Positions 43,846-52,293 of a DNA stretch of 64,000 nt are shown one piece after another (the first letter of the stretch is position 1; every line of letters starts with the position of its first letter). Source of the stretch: an uncultured Atopobium sp. (lineage in GTDB: Bacteria; Actinomycetota; Coriobacteriia; Coriobacteriales; Atopobiaceae); contig CAMPVF010000004.1 of assembly GCA_946997485.1 (NCBI GenBank), positions 1 through 64,000 of the forward strand, given 5' to 3'. The translations under genes and the position numbers were made by a program. The notes beneath the pieces are model-generated. The model made no database searches, was not told the DNA's origin, and was given only the letters and a program-made list of their open reading frames with translations.

Positions 43846-45198
43846 TTACAGTAGTTTGCGACATATCGGAGCCAATCGCAGCAGGCGTGTTAGCGCAATC
43901 GATCCGCAAAGGCATATTACAATGCACGCAAGCTCAAACGCGCCATATACCACAAGTTCAGGTAGACCAAAACCATGAAGCATAGTTACTATGGTTAACC
44001 ATGCAGCATTACACGAGCCAAGAAAACCTGCATCGGCTGTATATGCGCTGGCAGATGCCAACGGGTGCGCGCTGCCATACGCCATAACAATGCTGCCTGC
44101 GGTATACATGCATATGTGTAAAAAAAGAACATGAAACAGGTATATGCCAAATGAATCACGCAAAAGTGCATGTTGAAGTATCCGTAAGCAGCGCGAAGAA
44201 GCCAGCGCTGTGCCATCGGCTGCAGACATGCTAGAAGAAGAAACGCCCGTTGCAGCAAACCTTCGCTCGTCAAGAATGCGCACGATACCAAATAACGAGC
44301 AGCTCATAATGCACATCCATACGCTTTCTGGCATAAAAGAAGCAGGGATGATCTGTGTTTGTTCAAGAAATATCATACAAAGCGCACTTGCACTAAACCC
44401 GACTACACACAAAGGAAGATTGATACGTGCGCGCGAAAGGTAATACCCAAGCACAAAATAAACGAGTTCGTAGGAGATGGGAAGATACTGTTCAAATGTT
44501 GTGTGGAACAGATTATTTACAAACGGAATAACAAACATACTTACAACACCAATACATAAGGAAACACGCAGCTGCGTTATTGAACTATGTTCAAGAACAA
44601 TGCGAAGCGGAAGCACGATTGCATACAGACCAATGAGCTTATATAAAAACCACAGATGATCCCATGTTTTTGCTTGAAGTACACAAAGTATTGCCTGGTA
44701 AATAAGTTCAAATCCGCTAAGGTGTTTGGTAAACCAAAGTTCAATACATGAAAACACGGTGCCCACTACCGCTAGACACACGGCAATGCGCACGATGTGG
44801 TGCCCCATTTTACGCGGGGTTATATGGCGAGCAGGATCGAGCAAAAGTGCGCCAGAAATCATAAAGAACACAGGCACAGCCCAGCGAAAAAGCCAAATTG
44901 ATATAAGTGTTTGAACATGAAGAAAAGCCTGCGCAGATACACTAAGATATGGCTGACGCTCAGCCGATACAAGCACATGAATACATACAACAGCGAGCGT
45001 GGCACAAATGCGCAGCCAATCAATATATTCGCGATGCACAGGCTGCAAAAAAGGCGGCTGAACCTTAGATGTCTGCACGTTTGTTGAGCACGCATCAATT
45101 GGCTTGTTGGCATGCTGAGTACAAGCAGGCGTAGCCGCGCATGATTGTGTACAAGAGCAGGTATCGGCGGTGTGCGAATGCGAAGGTGCAATGCTCAT
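43846..45198 (-). CDS. Membrane acyltransferase 3 family protein
   Basis: A 450-residue integral membrane protein of the acyltransferase 3 family (OafA/WecH type), which O-acylates surface sugars or polymers. Residues 1-55 are hydrophilic and Cys-, Thr- and Ala-rich. Then come about ten membrane segments, beginning with REYIDWLRICATLAVVCIHV (family start with the conserved Arg and His). FRWAVPVFFMISGALLL and DSFGIYLFHVLFL are family marks. An Ala/Ser loop near residue 320 interrupts the helices. It sits four bases after gatD in the murT-gatD direction, so it may act on a cell-wall component; the substrate is unknown. Confidence 0.85.
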   Translation of the reverse strand: MSIAPSHSHTADTCSCTQSCAATPACTQHANKPIDACSTNVQTSKVQPPFLQPVHREYIDWLRICATLAVVCIHVLVSAERQPYLSVSAQAFLHVQTLISIWLFRWAVPVFFMISGALLLDPARHITPRKMGHHIVRIAVCLAVVGTVFSCIELWFTKHLSGFELIYQAILCVLQAKTWDHLWFLYKLIGLYAIVLPLRIVLEHSSITQLRVSLCIGVVSMFVIPFVNNLFHTTFEQYLPISYELVYFVLGYYLSRARINLPLCVVGFSASALCMIFLEQTQIIPASFMPESVWMCIMSCSLFGIVRILDERRFAATGVSSSSMSAADGTALASSRCLRILQHALLRDSFGIYLFHVLFLHICMYTAGSIVMAYGSAHPLASASAYTADAGFLGSCNAAWLTIVTMLHGFGLPELVVYGAFELACIVICLCGSIALTRLLRLAPICRKLL

Positions 45199-45202
45199 AG
45201 CA

Positions 45203-45943
45203 CTACCTTGCTGCCTTCATGCGGTTTAACATAACGTGATTTGCCTCAAGTTCATATTCATCATCCAAAGGTTCAAGTTCATAATTACCTTTACGTGCAA
45301 GTGCGCGCTGCATAAGATAATCAATAACGCCAGGATTTTTTGGGAAGATAGGCCCGTGAATGTATGTTCCTACCACATTTTTGTATAAACAACCCTCAAA
45401 GCCACTTTCGCCGTCGTTACCATAACCGCACAGCACGCGTCCTAACGGCTGCACGCCAGCTCCTAAGTGCGTGCGCCCCGCGTGGTTTTCATATCCAACA
45501 ATGGGAGTTGAACTTATGCTGCTTTGAATAGCAATATTGCCAATAAGGCGCGGCTGTCCCCTATCGGTATATAAATCTACGAGCGACAACCCCTGCAGCT
45601 TTTCATCTTGCATCATATACGAATGTCCCAAGAGCTGATATCCACCACAAACAGCCGCAAGTACCCCGCCATCTTCAACATAAGCGGAAAGTTCAGATTT
45701 ATAATTTTGCAGGGTTTCACATACGATTTTTTGCTCGCGATCTGAACCGCCACCAATAAATACAATATCGGCTAACGTCAAATCGAGGGTATCGCCAACA
45801 TGTATTTCACGCACGGTGCAGGCAATGTTGCGCCAAGCACAACGCTTTTGAAACACGAGCATGTTTCCCGAGTCGCCATACAAGTTGAGTAGTTCAGGGT
45901 ATAAATGAAACATCGTAAGTTCATGAGTATGCGTATGGTTCAT
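45203..45943 (-). CDS. gatD: Lipid II isoglutaminyl synthase, glutaminase subunit GatD
   Basis: GatD supplies ammonia from glutamine to MurT, which amidates D-Glu of lipid II to D-isoGln. The 246-residue class I glutamine amidotransferase shows FHLYPELLNLYGDSGN at about 12-27, IGGGSDREQ, the nucleophile Cys99 in AAVCGGYQLLG, and the catalytic His in TYIHGPIFPKNP. The start at 45943 follows GGGAGAA, ten bases after the murT stop. A second ATG at 45913 is possible but would trim the family opening. It is coexpressed with murT. Confidence 0.94.
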   Translation of the reverse strand: MNHTHTHELTMFHLYPELLNLYGDSGNMLVFQKRCAWRNIACTVREIHVGDTLDLTLADIVFIGGGSDREQKIVCETLQNYKSELSAYVEDGGVLAAVCGGYQLLGHSYMMQDEKLQGLSLVDLYTDRGQPRLIGNIAIQSSISSTPIVGYENHAGRTHLGAGVQPLGRVLCGYGNDGESGFEGCLYKNVVGTYIHGPIFPKNPGVIDYLMQRALARKGNYELEPLDDEYELEANHVMLNRMKAAR

Positions 45944-45953
45944 AATTCTCCCG

Positions 45954-47399
45954 TTACGCCGTTTTGCAATCAGAATTTGAACATAGTTGTTCAAGACGAG
46001 CTTTAACTGGCCATAATGCCGAGTAATTCGTAAGCACGTACAGCGGGTACGAACTCAAATCTGCGGATGCTGCTGTACAAGCAGCAAGCGCTTCATCAAT
46101 ATCTGCAGCGAGACTACTATCAAACCCAGCATATTTTAACCGTACACGCATATCGCAGGCGCGGGTGCCACCACACATAAGATGTGGTTTGTCTTCGCTA
46201 GCCAACCGTTCAAAATCAACGTCCCAAAGCCACGACACATCGCAGCCGTCGTTATCGTTGTCGTTAATGCAAATATAAATATGTTTGCGGCGCGTATCTT
46301 GCTGCAAAAGCGATATGTTTTGATTAAAACCGGTTGGGTTTTTTGCAAGGTTCAAAATAATCGGCATTCCCTTATAAACAAAATGTTGCAGGCGGCCGTT
46401 TTGAGGGTGAAATTGCTGAAGCGTTTCCTCAAAATATTGAACTTGAACTCCCACCTCAGATAACGCACTCCATGCACAAGCGATGTTGTACACCATATAC
46501 ATACCGGAAAACGCTGCGTGTATCTGCACCGATGATGCAGAAGACGCGACGTCATGACTCTGCGATTGCGCGGGGCTGTCGTCACGTGCGCCATCGTCCT
46601 GAGCTGTATGCGGCGCGGTGTGTTCAATAATACACGAAAGACCAACTTCACTAATGGAAATATCGCGTGCGGCATAATCGAGCTGCGGGCGCTTAAACTC
46701 ACAGGAAGGACAATAAAAATTGCCAAGCTGCGCATACGTACGCGAGTGATACAACAGCTTTGCTCCGCACAACTGGCAAAATCGCGCTTCGGGTACACGG
46801 TCGATGAGAGCGGGCAATGTTTGAGACACACCCACATAACGCACGGGATTTCCTGCCTTTTGTACCCTATGTGCAACAGCCATACTGAGCGGATCATCGG
46901 CACACACGATAAGCATGGTTGCGGGTGACGCTATAAGAGCAGTTGCAATTGTATCTTGAACTCTATCCATTTCGCCTACCCTATCGAGCTGGTCGCGAAA
47001 GAGATTAAGCAATACAAAATACCGGGGTTTAAGTGCAGGAATAACAGTTGCGCACGAAAGTTCATCGACCTCTAAACTTGCCCAATCGCTTGCCGAATGT
47101 TGAACAAGCGCAGCTGCGACGCCTGCCGGCATGTTTGCACCAACACTGTTACACGCCACACGAAAACCTGCGCGTTCAAGCGTTTGTGCAATGAGATTGT
47201 TTGTTGTTGTTTTACCGTTTGTGCCGCATACAACAATTGAGCCATCACGTAAGTGAGCGGCTGCATGCTCGATATAGTTGCTGTCAACATGTAACGCAAT
47301 AACACCTGGCAGCTGCGATGCCGAGCGCTTGCATACATCACGAAGCAGCCATGTACACATGCTGGCAAGTATATGTGCGATATGCTCTTGTAAAGCCAT
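45954..47399 (-). CDS. murT: Lipid II isoglutaminyl synthase, Mur ligase subunit MurT
   Basis: MurT is the ATP-dependent Mur-ligase-like half of the amidation enzyme. The 481-residue protein has the ATP loop VVCGTNGKTTTNNLIAQTL near 57-75, NMPAGVAAAL, LLNLFRDQLDRVGEMD, and a Cys4 zinc ribbon (CQLCGAK and CPSCEFKRP) that is specific to MurT. The C-terminal DUF1727 region includes the Asp-containing INDNDNDGCDVSWLWDVDFE. An Asp/Ser-rich insert occurs around residue 270. The pair with gatD makes lipid II a better substrate for cross-linking in Gram-positive bacteria. Confidence 0.95.
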   Translation of the reverse strand: MALQEHIAHILASMCTWLLRDVCKRSASQLPGVIALHVDSNYIEHAAAHLRDGSIVVCGTNGKTTTNNLIAQTLERAGFRVACNSVGANMPAGVAAALVQHSASDWASLEVDELSCATVIPALKPRYFVLLNLFRDQLDRVGEMDRVQDTIATALIASPATMLIVCADDPLSMAVAHRVQKAGNPVRYVGVSQTLPALIDRVPEARFCQLCGAKLLYHSRTYAQLGNFYCPSCEFKRPQLDYAARDISISEVGLSCIIEHTAPHTAQDDGARDDSPAQSQSHDVASSASSVQIHAAFSGMYMVYNIACAWSALSEVGVQVQYFEETLQQFHPQNGRLQHFVYKGMPIILNLAKNPTGFNQNISLLQQDTRRKHIYICINDNDNDGCDVSWLWDVDFERLASEDKPHLMCGGTRACDMRVRLKYAGFDSSLAADIDEALAACTAASADLSSYPLYVLTNYSALWPVKARLEQLCSNSDCKTA

Positions 47400-47449
47400 A
47401 AAAACCCTTCGTACTAATCACGCACCCGCTGAAATATGCTGCGTACGTG

Positions 47450-48118
47450 CTAGTTTGCTTCACTATCGGTTGTTGCATGCTCACCATCATCGGTGAGTGA
47501 AAGCGCAGTCATATCTTGCGCTGCATATTCTTCGGGTGTAAGAACATCTTCAATACGCAAATTAACAGCAGATACAACAAGTCCGGTCATACCCATTACC
47601 TGGTGAACAACCACACGTTTTACGTCCTCAAACACCTGCGGCGCATACGCACCATATTTGATGAGCACCGAAATATTTACCCGCACAGAAGCATCGTTGC
47701 CAACCTCAACCGTTACACCTTTACGCGAATCCGAAGCGCCAAGCACATCTTGTACACGGTTAAACCAGCTACCTTTCATGCCAACAACATCGGGCACATC
47801 GCGCATTGCAAGAGCGACAATTTTTTCTATAACGCCATTAGAAAACGTGAGTGAATCTTCGCTATCTTCGGTGTCGATGTCGATATCCGTCGCATCTTCA
47901 GCTGTATCTTCGCGAGCAGCTGCAGCTGCACCTTCAGCGGCTTCGGCAGTAGTGTTTGCACGATCGTTGGCATCCGATACAGATTTATGTGTATATTCAT
48001 CTGCTACATCGGCAGCCGAAGGTGCACAGTCAGGTGCACTGTCGTTTTGGTTTGCATCAGGCGTAATGAGAGTTTGGTGCTGTTCGTCAAGGTTTTTTGC
48101 ATGTGGTGATGTATTCAT
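47450..48118 (-). CDS. Asp23/Gls24 family envelope stress protein
   Basis: A 222-residue member of the Asp23 family. Residues 1-90 are an acidic, Ala/Asp/Glu-rich tail (DATDIDIDTEDSEDS) of low complexity. The conserved domain follows (about 95-200): FSNGVIEKIVALAMRDVPDVVGM, VEVGNDASVRVNISVLIKYGAY and VVVHQVMGMTGLVVSAVNL. It lies directly after amaP and the DUF2273 gene, the order known from staphylococcal amaP-asp23 operons, where AmaP holds Asp23 at the membrane. The start at 48118 follows AAGGGAT. Confidence 0.88.
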   Translation of the reverse strand: MNTSPHAKNLDEQHQTLITPDANQNDSAPDCAPSAADVADEYTHKSVSDANDRANTTAEAAEGAAAAAREDTAEDATDIDIDTEDSEDSLTFSNGVIEKIVALAMRDVPDVVGMKGSWFNRVQDVLGASDSRKGVTVEVGNDASVRVNISVLIKYGAYAPQVFEDVKRVVVHQVMGMTGLVVSAVNLRIEDVLTPEEYAAQDMTALSLTDDGEHATTDSEAN

Positions 48119-48166
48119 CCTTCGCACATCCCTTCGTTTTGTATATAAATACGGCGGCCGCGCATG

Positions 48167-48682
48167 TTAGATTCGCTTGTCGCGAAACATGTCTTTTATG
48201 AGTTTAAGCAACCGTGGTTTTCCATCAAATAACTGGCCAAACGCAACACCTACGGCAACACAAACCACAATGAGCAGCACGCGCCACACACCAATCCAAA
48301 AGATAAGCAGCGCGGCAATGAGCCCGCACACACCACCTAGTACCGCATGTTCGCGACCAGGGAACGTGGCATGTAGCCATGCGCCCGAAAGGATGCATTG
48401 GAGTATATGAAAAGATGAACTCTGCGAACATGAAGTATTCTCTGAGGCATCGGCCTTAGCGTGCGTATGTACACATGGAGCATGTTCATTCTGAGCATGT
48501 GATTCAATTTGAACTTTTTTCTCAACTTGAACTTTTTGTTCAGATACACCGTGCATATCACGTTTCTGTGCTGCACCACGTGCTGAAGCTGCGCAAACGT
48601 CACATACCTGCGAGGACTGTTCAGCGCTCGATTGAACCTGCAATCCGGGTTGCAGCTGCGTATCAATGATCGTTTGTGCCAT
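48167..48682 (-). CDS. DUF2273-type small membrane protein with long N-terminal extension
   Basis: The last 65 residues (about 105-170) match the DUF2273 family of small membrane proteins linked to Asp23: FPGREHAVLGGVCGLIAALL, FWIGVWRVLLIV and VGVAFGQLFDGKPRLLKLI. Usual members are only 60-70 residues. This one carries a hydrophilic N-terminus of about 100 residues with several Cys (27, 30, 70, 85, 96) and a Val-Gln/Lys stretch (KVQVEKKVQIE) encoded by repeated GTTCAA words. The start follows AAGGAGTAG and is two bases from the amaP stop, so they are coupled. Function of the extension is unknown. Confidence 0.8.
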   Translation of the reverse strand: MAQTIIDTQLQPGLQVQSSAEQSSQVCDVCAASARGAAQKRDMHGVSEQKVQVEKKVQIESHAQNEHAPCVHTHAKADASENTSCSQSSSFHILQCILSGAWLHATFPGREHAVLGGVCGLIAALLIFWIGVWRVLLIVVCVAVGVAFGQLFDGKPRLLKLIKDMFRDKRI

Positions 48683-48684
48683 AA

Positions 48685-49473
48685 CTACTCCTTGCTGCTA
48701 TGTACATTCGGCGATGCATCGTAATGCGTCATAGACACGGTAATTTCTGATGTTTCCTGCACGCTTTTTGGCTGCGATGGCACATCAGGCGTATCGGCTC
48801 CTCCGTGGGGCATGGCAGACGCTGCCTTACTCTCTTCATATTGAACGTCAGAGCGATCTTCAGCCGTATGCACATCCGCGCTGTCTAGGGCAAAAGATGC
48901 GTCATCTTCGCTATCGTAGGTATCGTCTAAATACTCATCTTGCATATCATCTGCCGTGTTATACGCCTGCGCGCGAGAAAACTCAAGCTTAATGCCATCT
49001 ACATGTTCACCAACAAGTGCCCGCAAGCTTTGGGCGAGTGCATCATGAAGCTGCTTTGCTGCTTGAATTAAATCGCAGGAAACACGCGGTTGAACCCGTG
49101 CACTTACACGAACATGACCATACTTTCCCGATTTTACAAGCATGTTTGTTACCACAAACAGGCCATCTTCTTCGATAGTATGTTTCGCCTGCGCTGCAAT
49201 TGCCGCGCGAGAAACACTTACCTGGTTTGATTTATCCTTATGAATAATTACAACTTTGCGATTGCGAACAAAAAGCGCACGTACCAGCATAAGAAAGCAG
49301 CCAAAGGCAAGAATACAACCGGCAGCTACCATCGATATACGCATTTCGCGTGACGTTAATGCATAACTAATGTACGGCTGCGTTGCGGTGCAGCATGCCA
49401 GTGCAAGGACGCCAAAAAAGTACATCCCAACAAGGCCATACACCAAAAAACATATGCGCTTAAAGAGCCCCAT
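48685..49473 (-). CDS. amaP: Alkaline shock response membrane anchor protein AmaP
   Basis: AmaP anchors Asp23 to the membrane. The 262-residue protein has two membrane segments (about 8-32 and 47-68) followed by a cytoplasmic domain with VSVSRAAIAAQAKHTIEE and DGIKLEFSRAQ. The last 80 residues are acidic and poorly conserved. It is the first gene of amaP-DUF2273-asp23 on the minus strand. The start follows GAAGGGA. Usual AmaP length is near 180-200, so the tail is an extra. Confidence 0.83.
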   Translation of the reverse strand: MGLFKRICFLVYGLVGMYFFGVLALACCTATQPYISYALTSREMRISMVAAGCILAFGCFLMLVRALFVRNRKVVIIHKDKSNQVSVSRAAIAAQAKHTIEEDGLFVVTNMLVKSGKYGHVRVSARVQPRVSCDLIQAAKQLHDALAQSLRALVGEHVDGIKLEFSRAQAYNTADDMQDEYLDDTYDSEDDASFALDSADVHTAEDRSDVQYEESKAASAMPHGGADTPDVPSQPKSVQETSEITVSMTHYDASPNVHSSKE

Positions 49474-49628
49474 AGGTGTTCCCTTCGATAAACAAATGAT
49501 TGGTTTCTATAATACTAGCAAAAGCGGACAAATAATTGTGCTACAGGAGCGTCAAGCTAAAAACATGACGCAATAAGCCTTCGCTAGCACCTTGTATAAC
49601 GCCTGGTAAACCACATAATAGTTGCGGG

Positions 49629-49652
49629 CCTATTCATTGGCCTATTCATTGG
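49629..49652. repeat. Tandem 12-bp duplication
   Basis: CCTATTCATTGG occurs twice in direct succession in the 290-base divergent region between amaP and asnA. Nothing else stands out there apart from the space needed for two promoters. Confidence 0.8.
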
Positions 49653-49764
49653 ACAAAAAGTGTAACACGATAGAAACGAAATTTTCATGTTGCTTATAGA
49701 ACAACGTGGTAGGATAAACAACCATGTTCGATAGATATTCGTTCTAATGTATAAAGGAGTGCCT

Positions 49765-50766
49765 ATGAGAAGTAACTCACATGCTGAGCAATTTAATCTC
49801 AAAGAGACGCAAATTGCTATCAAATGTCTAAAAGACTATTTTGAACGTGAACTTTCTTCAACGCTCAATTTACTACGTGTAACTGCACCGCTGTTTGTGC
49901 AACCACAAACCGGTTTGAACGATAATCTTTCGGGTACAGAAAAAGCCGTTGATTTTTACATTACTAAACCGCAGCTACACTGTGAAATCGTGCATTCTCT
50001 TGCCAAATGGAAACGCATGGCACTGTATCGCTACGGTTTTATGCCCTATGAAGGTTTGTACACCGATATGAATGCTATACGTGCAGATGAAGACCTCGAT
50101 GCATTGCATTCTGCATATGTTGACCAGTGGGACTGGGAAAAGATTATTTTGCGCGAAGATCGCACGAATCTTTTTCTTCAAACCATTGTACGCGAAATAT
50201 ACCAGGTATTACTGCGTACAGAAAGCTATATCAATGGCGTATATCCCTTAATTTTGAACAAAAAATTACCCGACAGCATTACATTTTTGAACTCTCAGGA
50301 TATGGAAACTGAACTTCCTTCTGCAACACCGAAGGAACGCGAGGATTTCTTTGCAAAAAAGTATGGTGCAATTTTTGTTCAGGGCATTGGTTGGCCGCTT
50401 GAACACAGCAACAAACCTCACGACGATCGTAGCCCCGACTACGACGACTGGAAACTCAATGGCGACATCATTGTGTGGAACCCCGTGTTGAATTCTTCTT
50501 TTGAACTTTCGAGCATGGGTATTCGTGTTGATGCAAAATCGATGAAAAAGCAGCTTGAATTTGCACACGCTACCAATCGCTTAGAGCTCGATTTTCATAA
50601 AGCCATTATGGAAGAAAAATTGCCACTTACCGTTGGTGGCGGTATTGGTCAATCACGTTTGTGCCAGTTTTTCCTGGAGAAACGTCATATCGGAGAAGTT
50701 CAATGCAGCGTGTGGGACGACGCTACGCTTGAACGTGCTAAGGCAGATAATGCATGCATTTTGTAA
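49765..50766 (+). CDS. asnA: Aspartate--ammonia ligase AsnA
   Basis: AsnA makes asparagine from aspartate, ammonia and ATP, a class II synthetase-like enzyme. The 333-residue protein shows LLRVTAPLFVQPQTGLNDNL, AVDFYITKPQLHCEIVHSL, KWKRMALYRYG, YVDQWDWEKII and the closing LPLTVGGGIGQSRLCQFFLE, all family marks, at the standard length of about 330. The start at 49765 (MRSNSHAEQF) follows TAAAGGAG; an upstream in-frame ATG at 49747 precedes that site. It stands alone and is followed by a terminator hairpin. Confidence 0.97.
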   Translation: MRSNSHAEQFNLKETQIAIKCLKDYFERELSSTLNLLRVTAPLFVQPQTGLNDNLSGTEKAVDFYITKPQLHCEIVHSLAKWKRMALYRYGFMPYEGLYTDMNAIRADEDLDALHSAYVDQWDWEKIILREDRTNLFLQTIVREIYQVLLRTESYINGVYPLILNKKLPDSITFLNSQDMETELPSATPKEREDFFAKKYGAIFVQGIGWPLEHSNKPHDDRSPDYDDWKLNGDIIVWNPVLNSSFELSSMGIRVDAKSMKKQLEFAHATNRLELDFHKAIMEEKLPLTVGGGIGQSRLCQFFLEKRHIGEVQCSVWDDATLERAKADNACIL

Positions 50767-50835
50767 GTGCCACCTCGCAGCTAAGCAATCCGTTTGACAT
50801 AAGGTGTGCATAACCCATACGTACACAGCAGCATG

Positions 50836-50875
50836 TATATGCGCGAAAAGGGCTGGTGCTCTTCTCGCGCATATA
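50836..50875 (+). terminator. Hairpin terminator after asnA
   Basis: TATATGCGCGA (50836-50846) pairs perfectly with TCGCGCATATA (50865-50875), 70 bases after the asnA stop. The following bases TAGTTATG give only a weak T run. Confidence 0.6.
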
Positions 50876-51016
50876 TAGTTATGTACGTTTTTGCATCATA
50901 CCGCGCAGGTTGCAGCACAGCTTGCGCAAGCACACAAGACCAGATACACGTACAACAAGATGATGCATAATGAACATTACGCACATAAAAAGTATGTAAG
51001 AGGAAGAATAAAAAAA

Positions 51017-51093
51017 TGGTCGCGGGGGCCGGATTTGAACCAACGACCTCCGGGTTATGAGCCCGGCGAGCTACCAGACTGCTCCACCCCGCA
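51017..51093 (-). tRNA. Initiator tRNA-fMet (anticodon CAT)
   Basis: On the minus strand the cloverleaf begins TGCGGGGTGGAGCAG. The anticodon arm is CGCCGGG-CTCATAA-CCCGGAG and the T arm is GGTTCAAATCC. The first pair is T-G, not Watson-Crick, and the anticodon stem has the run of G-C pairs that marks initiator tRNA. CCA is encoded at 51019-51017. The sequence is close to E. coli tRNA-fMet. Confidence 0.96.
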
Positions 51094-51423
51094 CCGTAAA
51101 AACGAGCTATCGCTCAAATGCAAAAAATAATTTTACACGCATGCACGCTTAGTCGCAAGCATTATTTACATATAAGCAAAAATTAAGACTAATCAACACA
51201 AGCCCTCCATGAAACTGGCCTAAATGAGCAATGAATGGTTACATTTTGTAAACATTAGGCGATATGAACCCTATGCGCGTGCAGAACCTTCTATACTTAC
51301 ACAATCGAACTATGCACCGCCAACACGGATGCACGCTCGATACGTAAGCTGCAAAGACAGCCCACACACACGACATACACGCGTGCGTGCACCATGTGGT
51401 TTAAGCAATAGAAAGTGAATGTT

Positions 51424-52212
51424 ATGACACAACCAGCTACCCATACCGCGACATTACACAAACCTCATAACAACGCAGTTCAAGAAGCAACGACTTCACG
51501 TCCGCTTATTGGTATCTGCACACGCACGCTTCAGGGTACCAACGAATGTGCATGCGTACAAACGTATATCAATGCAGTTATTGCATGCAATGCCACACCA
51601 CTGTTGTTGCCTGGCACCACCAACACGCAGGTTATTCAATCGTACGTTCAAACTGTTGACGGCATTATCATACCTGGTGGTGGCGATGTAAATCCTGCGT
51701 TCTACAATGAACCCCACGAAGATGTAACTCAAATTCCGGATATTGAACTTGACGAATTTGAACTTGAACTTATCCGTGAGACAATATGCTGCGATAAGCC
51801 TCTTTTTGGCATTTGCCGCGGCTATCAAATTATTAACGTTGCATTAGGCGGAACCTTATACCAAGACATACAAACGCAGCTTCCTCATGCACATAACCAC
51901 AGCATGGAGCCGCCATATAACGGCGTTGCACACCCCGTGCGCGTACTTAACCACACACCGCTCTTTTCTACGTTAGAGCAGTATCTCGACGATGAAGCAT
52001 GCATTGGCGTAAATAGCCGCCATCACCAAGCATCTAAAGCACTGGGAGAAGGTCTTATGCCAATGGCATACTCAGATGACGGTATTTGCGAAGCGTTTTA
52101 CCTGCCTTCAGCACGCTTTGTTCAAGCTGTTCAATGGCATCCTGAACTCATGTTTTCAACGAATGACGCACAAGCTGAACTTATTCAATCATTTGTTGAT
52201 GCATGCAACTAA
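51424..52212 (+). CDS. Gamma-glutamyl-GABA hydrolase-like peptidase C26
   Basis: A 262-residue class I glutamine amidotransferase-like hydrolase (peptidase C26, PuuD family). The nucleophile Cys131 is in PLFGICRGYQIINVALGG, with oxyanion and context motifs IIIPGGGDVNPAFY and SRHHQASKALG, and the catalytic His and Glu in VQWHPELMF. Relatives cleave gamma-glutamyl amides in putrescine breakdown or act on folate or peptide gamma bonds; no puu genes are nearby, so the substrate stays open. The start could be this ATG or a GTG at 51415; neither has a strong ribosome binding site. It converges on the aminotransferase gene and ends at a strong hairpin. Confidence 0.88.
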   Translation: MTQPATHTATLHKPHNNAVQEATTSRPLIGICTRTLQGTNECACVQTYINAVIACNATPLLLPGTTNTQVIQSYVQTVDGIIIPGGGDVNPAFYNEPHEDVTQIPDIELDEFELELIRETICCDKPLFGICRGYQIINVALGGTLYQDIQTQLPHAHNHSMEPPYNGVAHPVRVLNHTPLFSTLEQYLDDEACIGVNSRHHQASKALGEGLMPMAYSDDGICEAFYLPSARFVQAVQWHPELMFSTNDAQAELIQSFVDACN

Positions 52213-52232
52213 GCTGCCAACGCAGCGCACGA

Positions 52233-52270
52233 TCTACTGTACGTGCAGGTAAATCTGCACGTACAGTAGA
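52233..52270. terminator. Bidirectional hairpin between convergent genes
   Basis: TCTACTGTACGTGCAG (52233-52248) pairs perfectly over 16 bp with CTGCACGTACAGTAGA (52255-52270) around a 6-base loop. It lies 20 bases after the peptidase stop and 23 bases after the stop of the aminotransferase gene on the other strand. There is no T run, but stem strength and position argue for a shared terminator. Confidence 0.75.
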
Positions 52271-52293
52271 CTCAACGTTCACCGACGTGCGCG

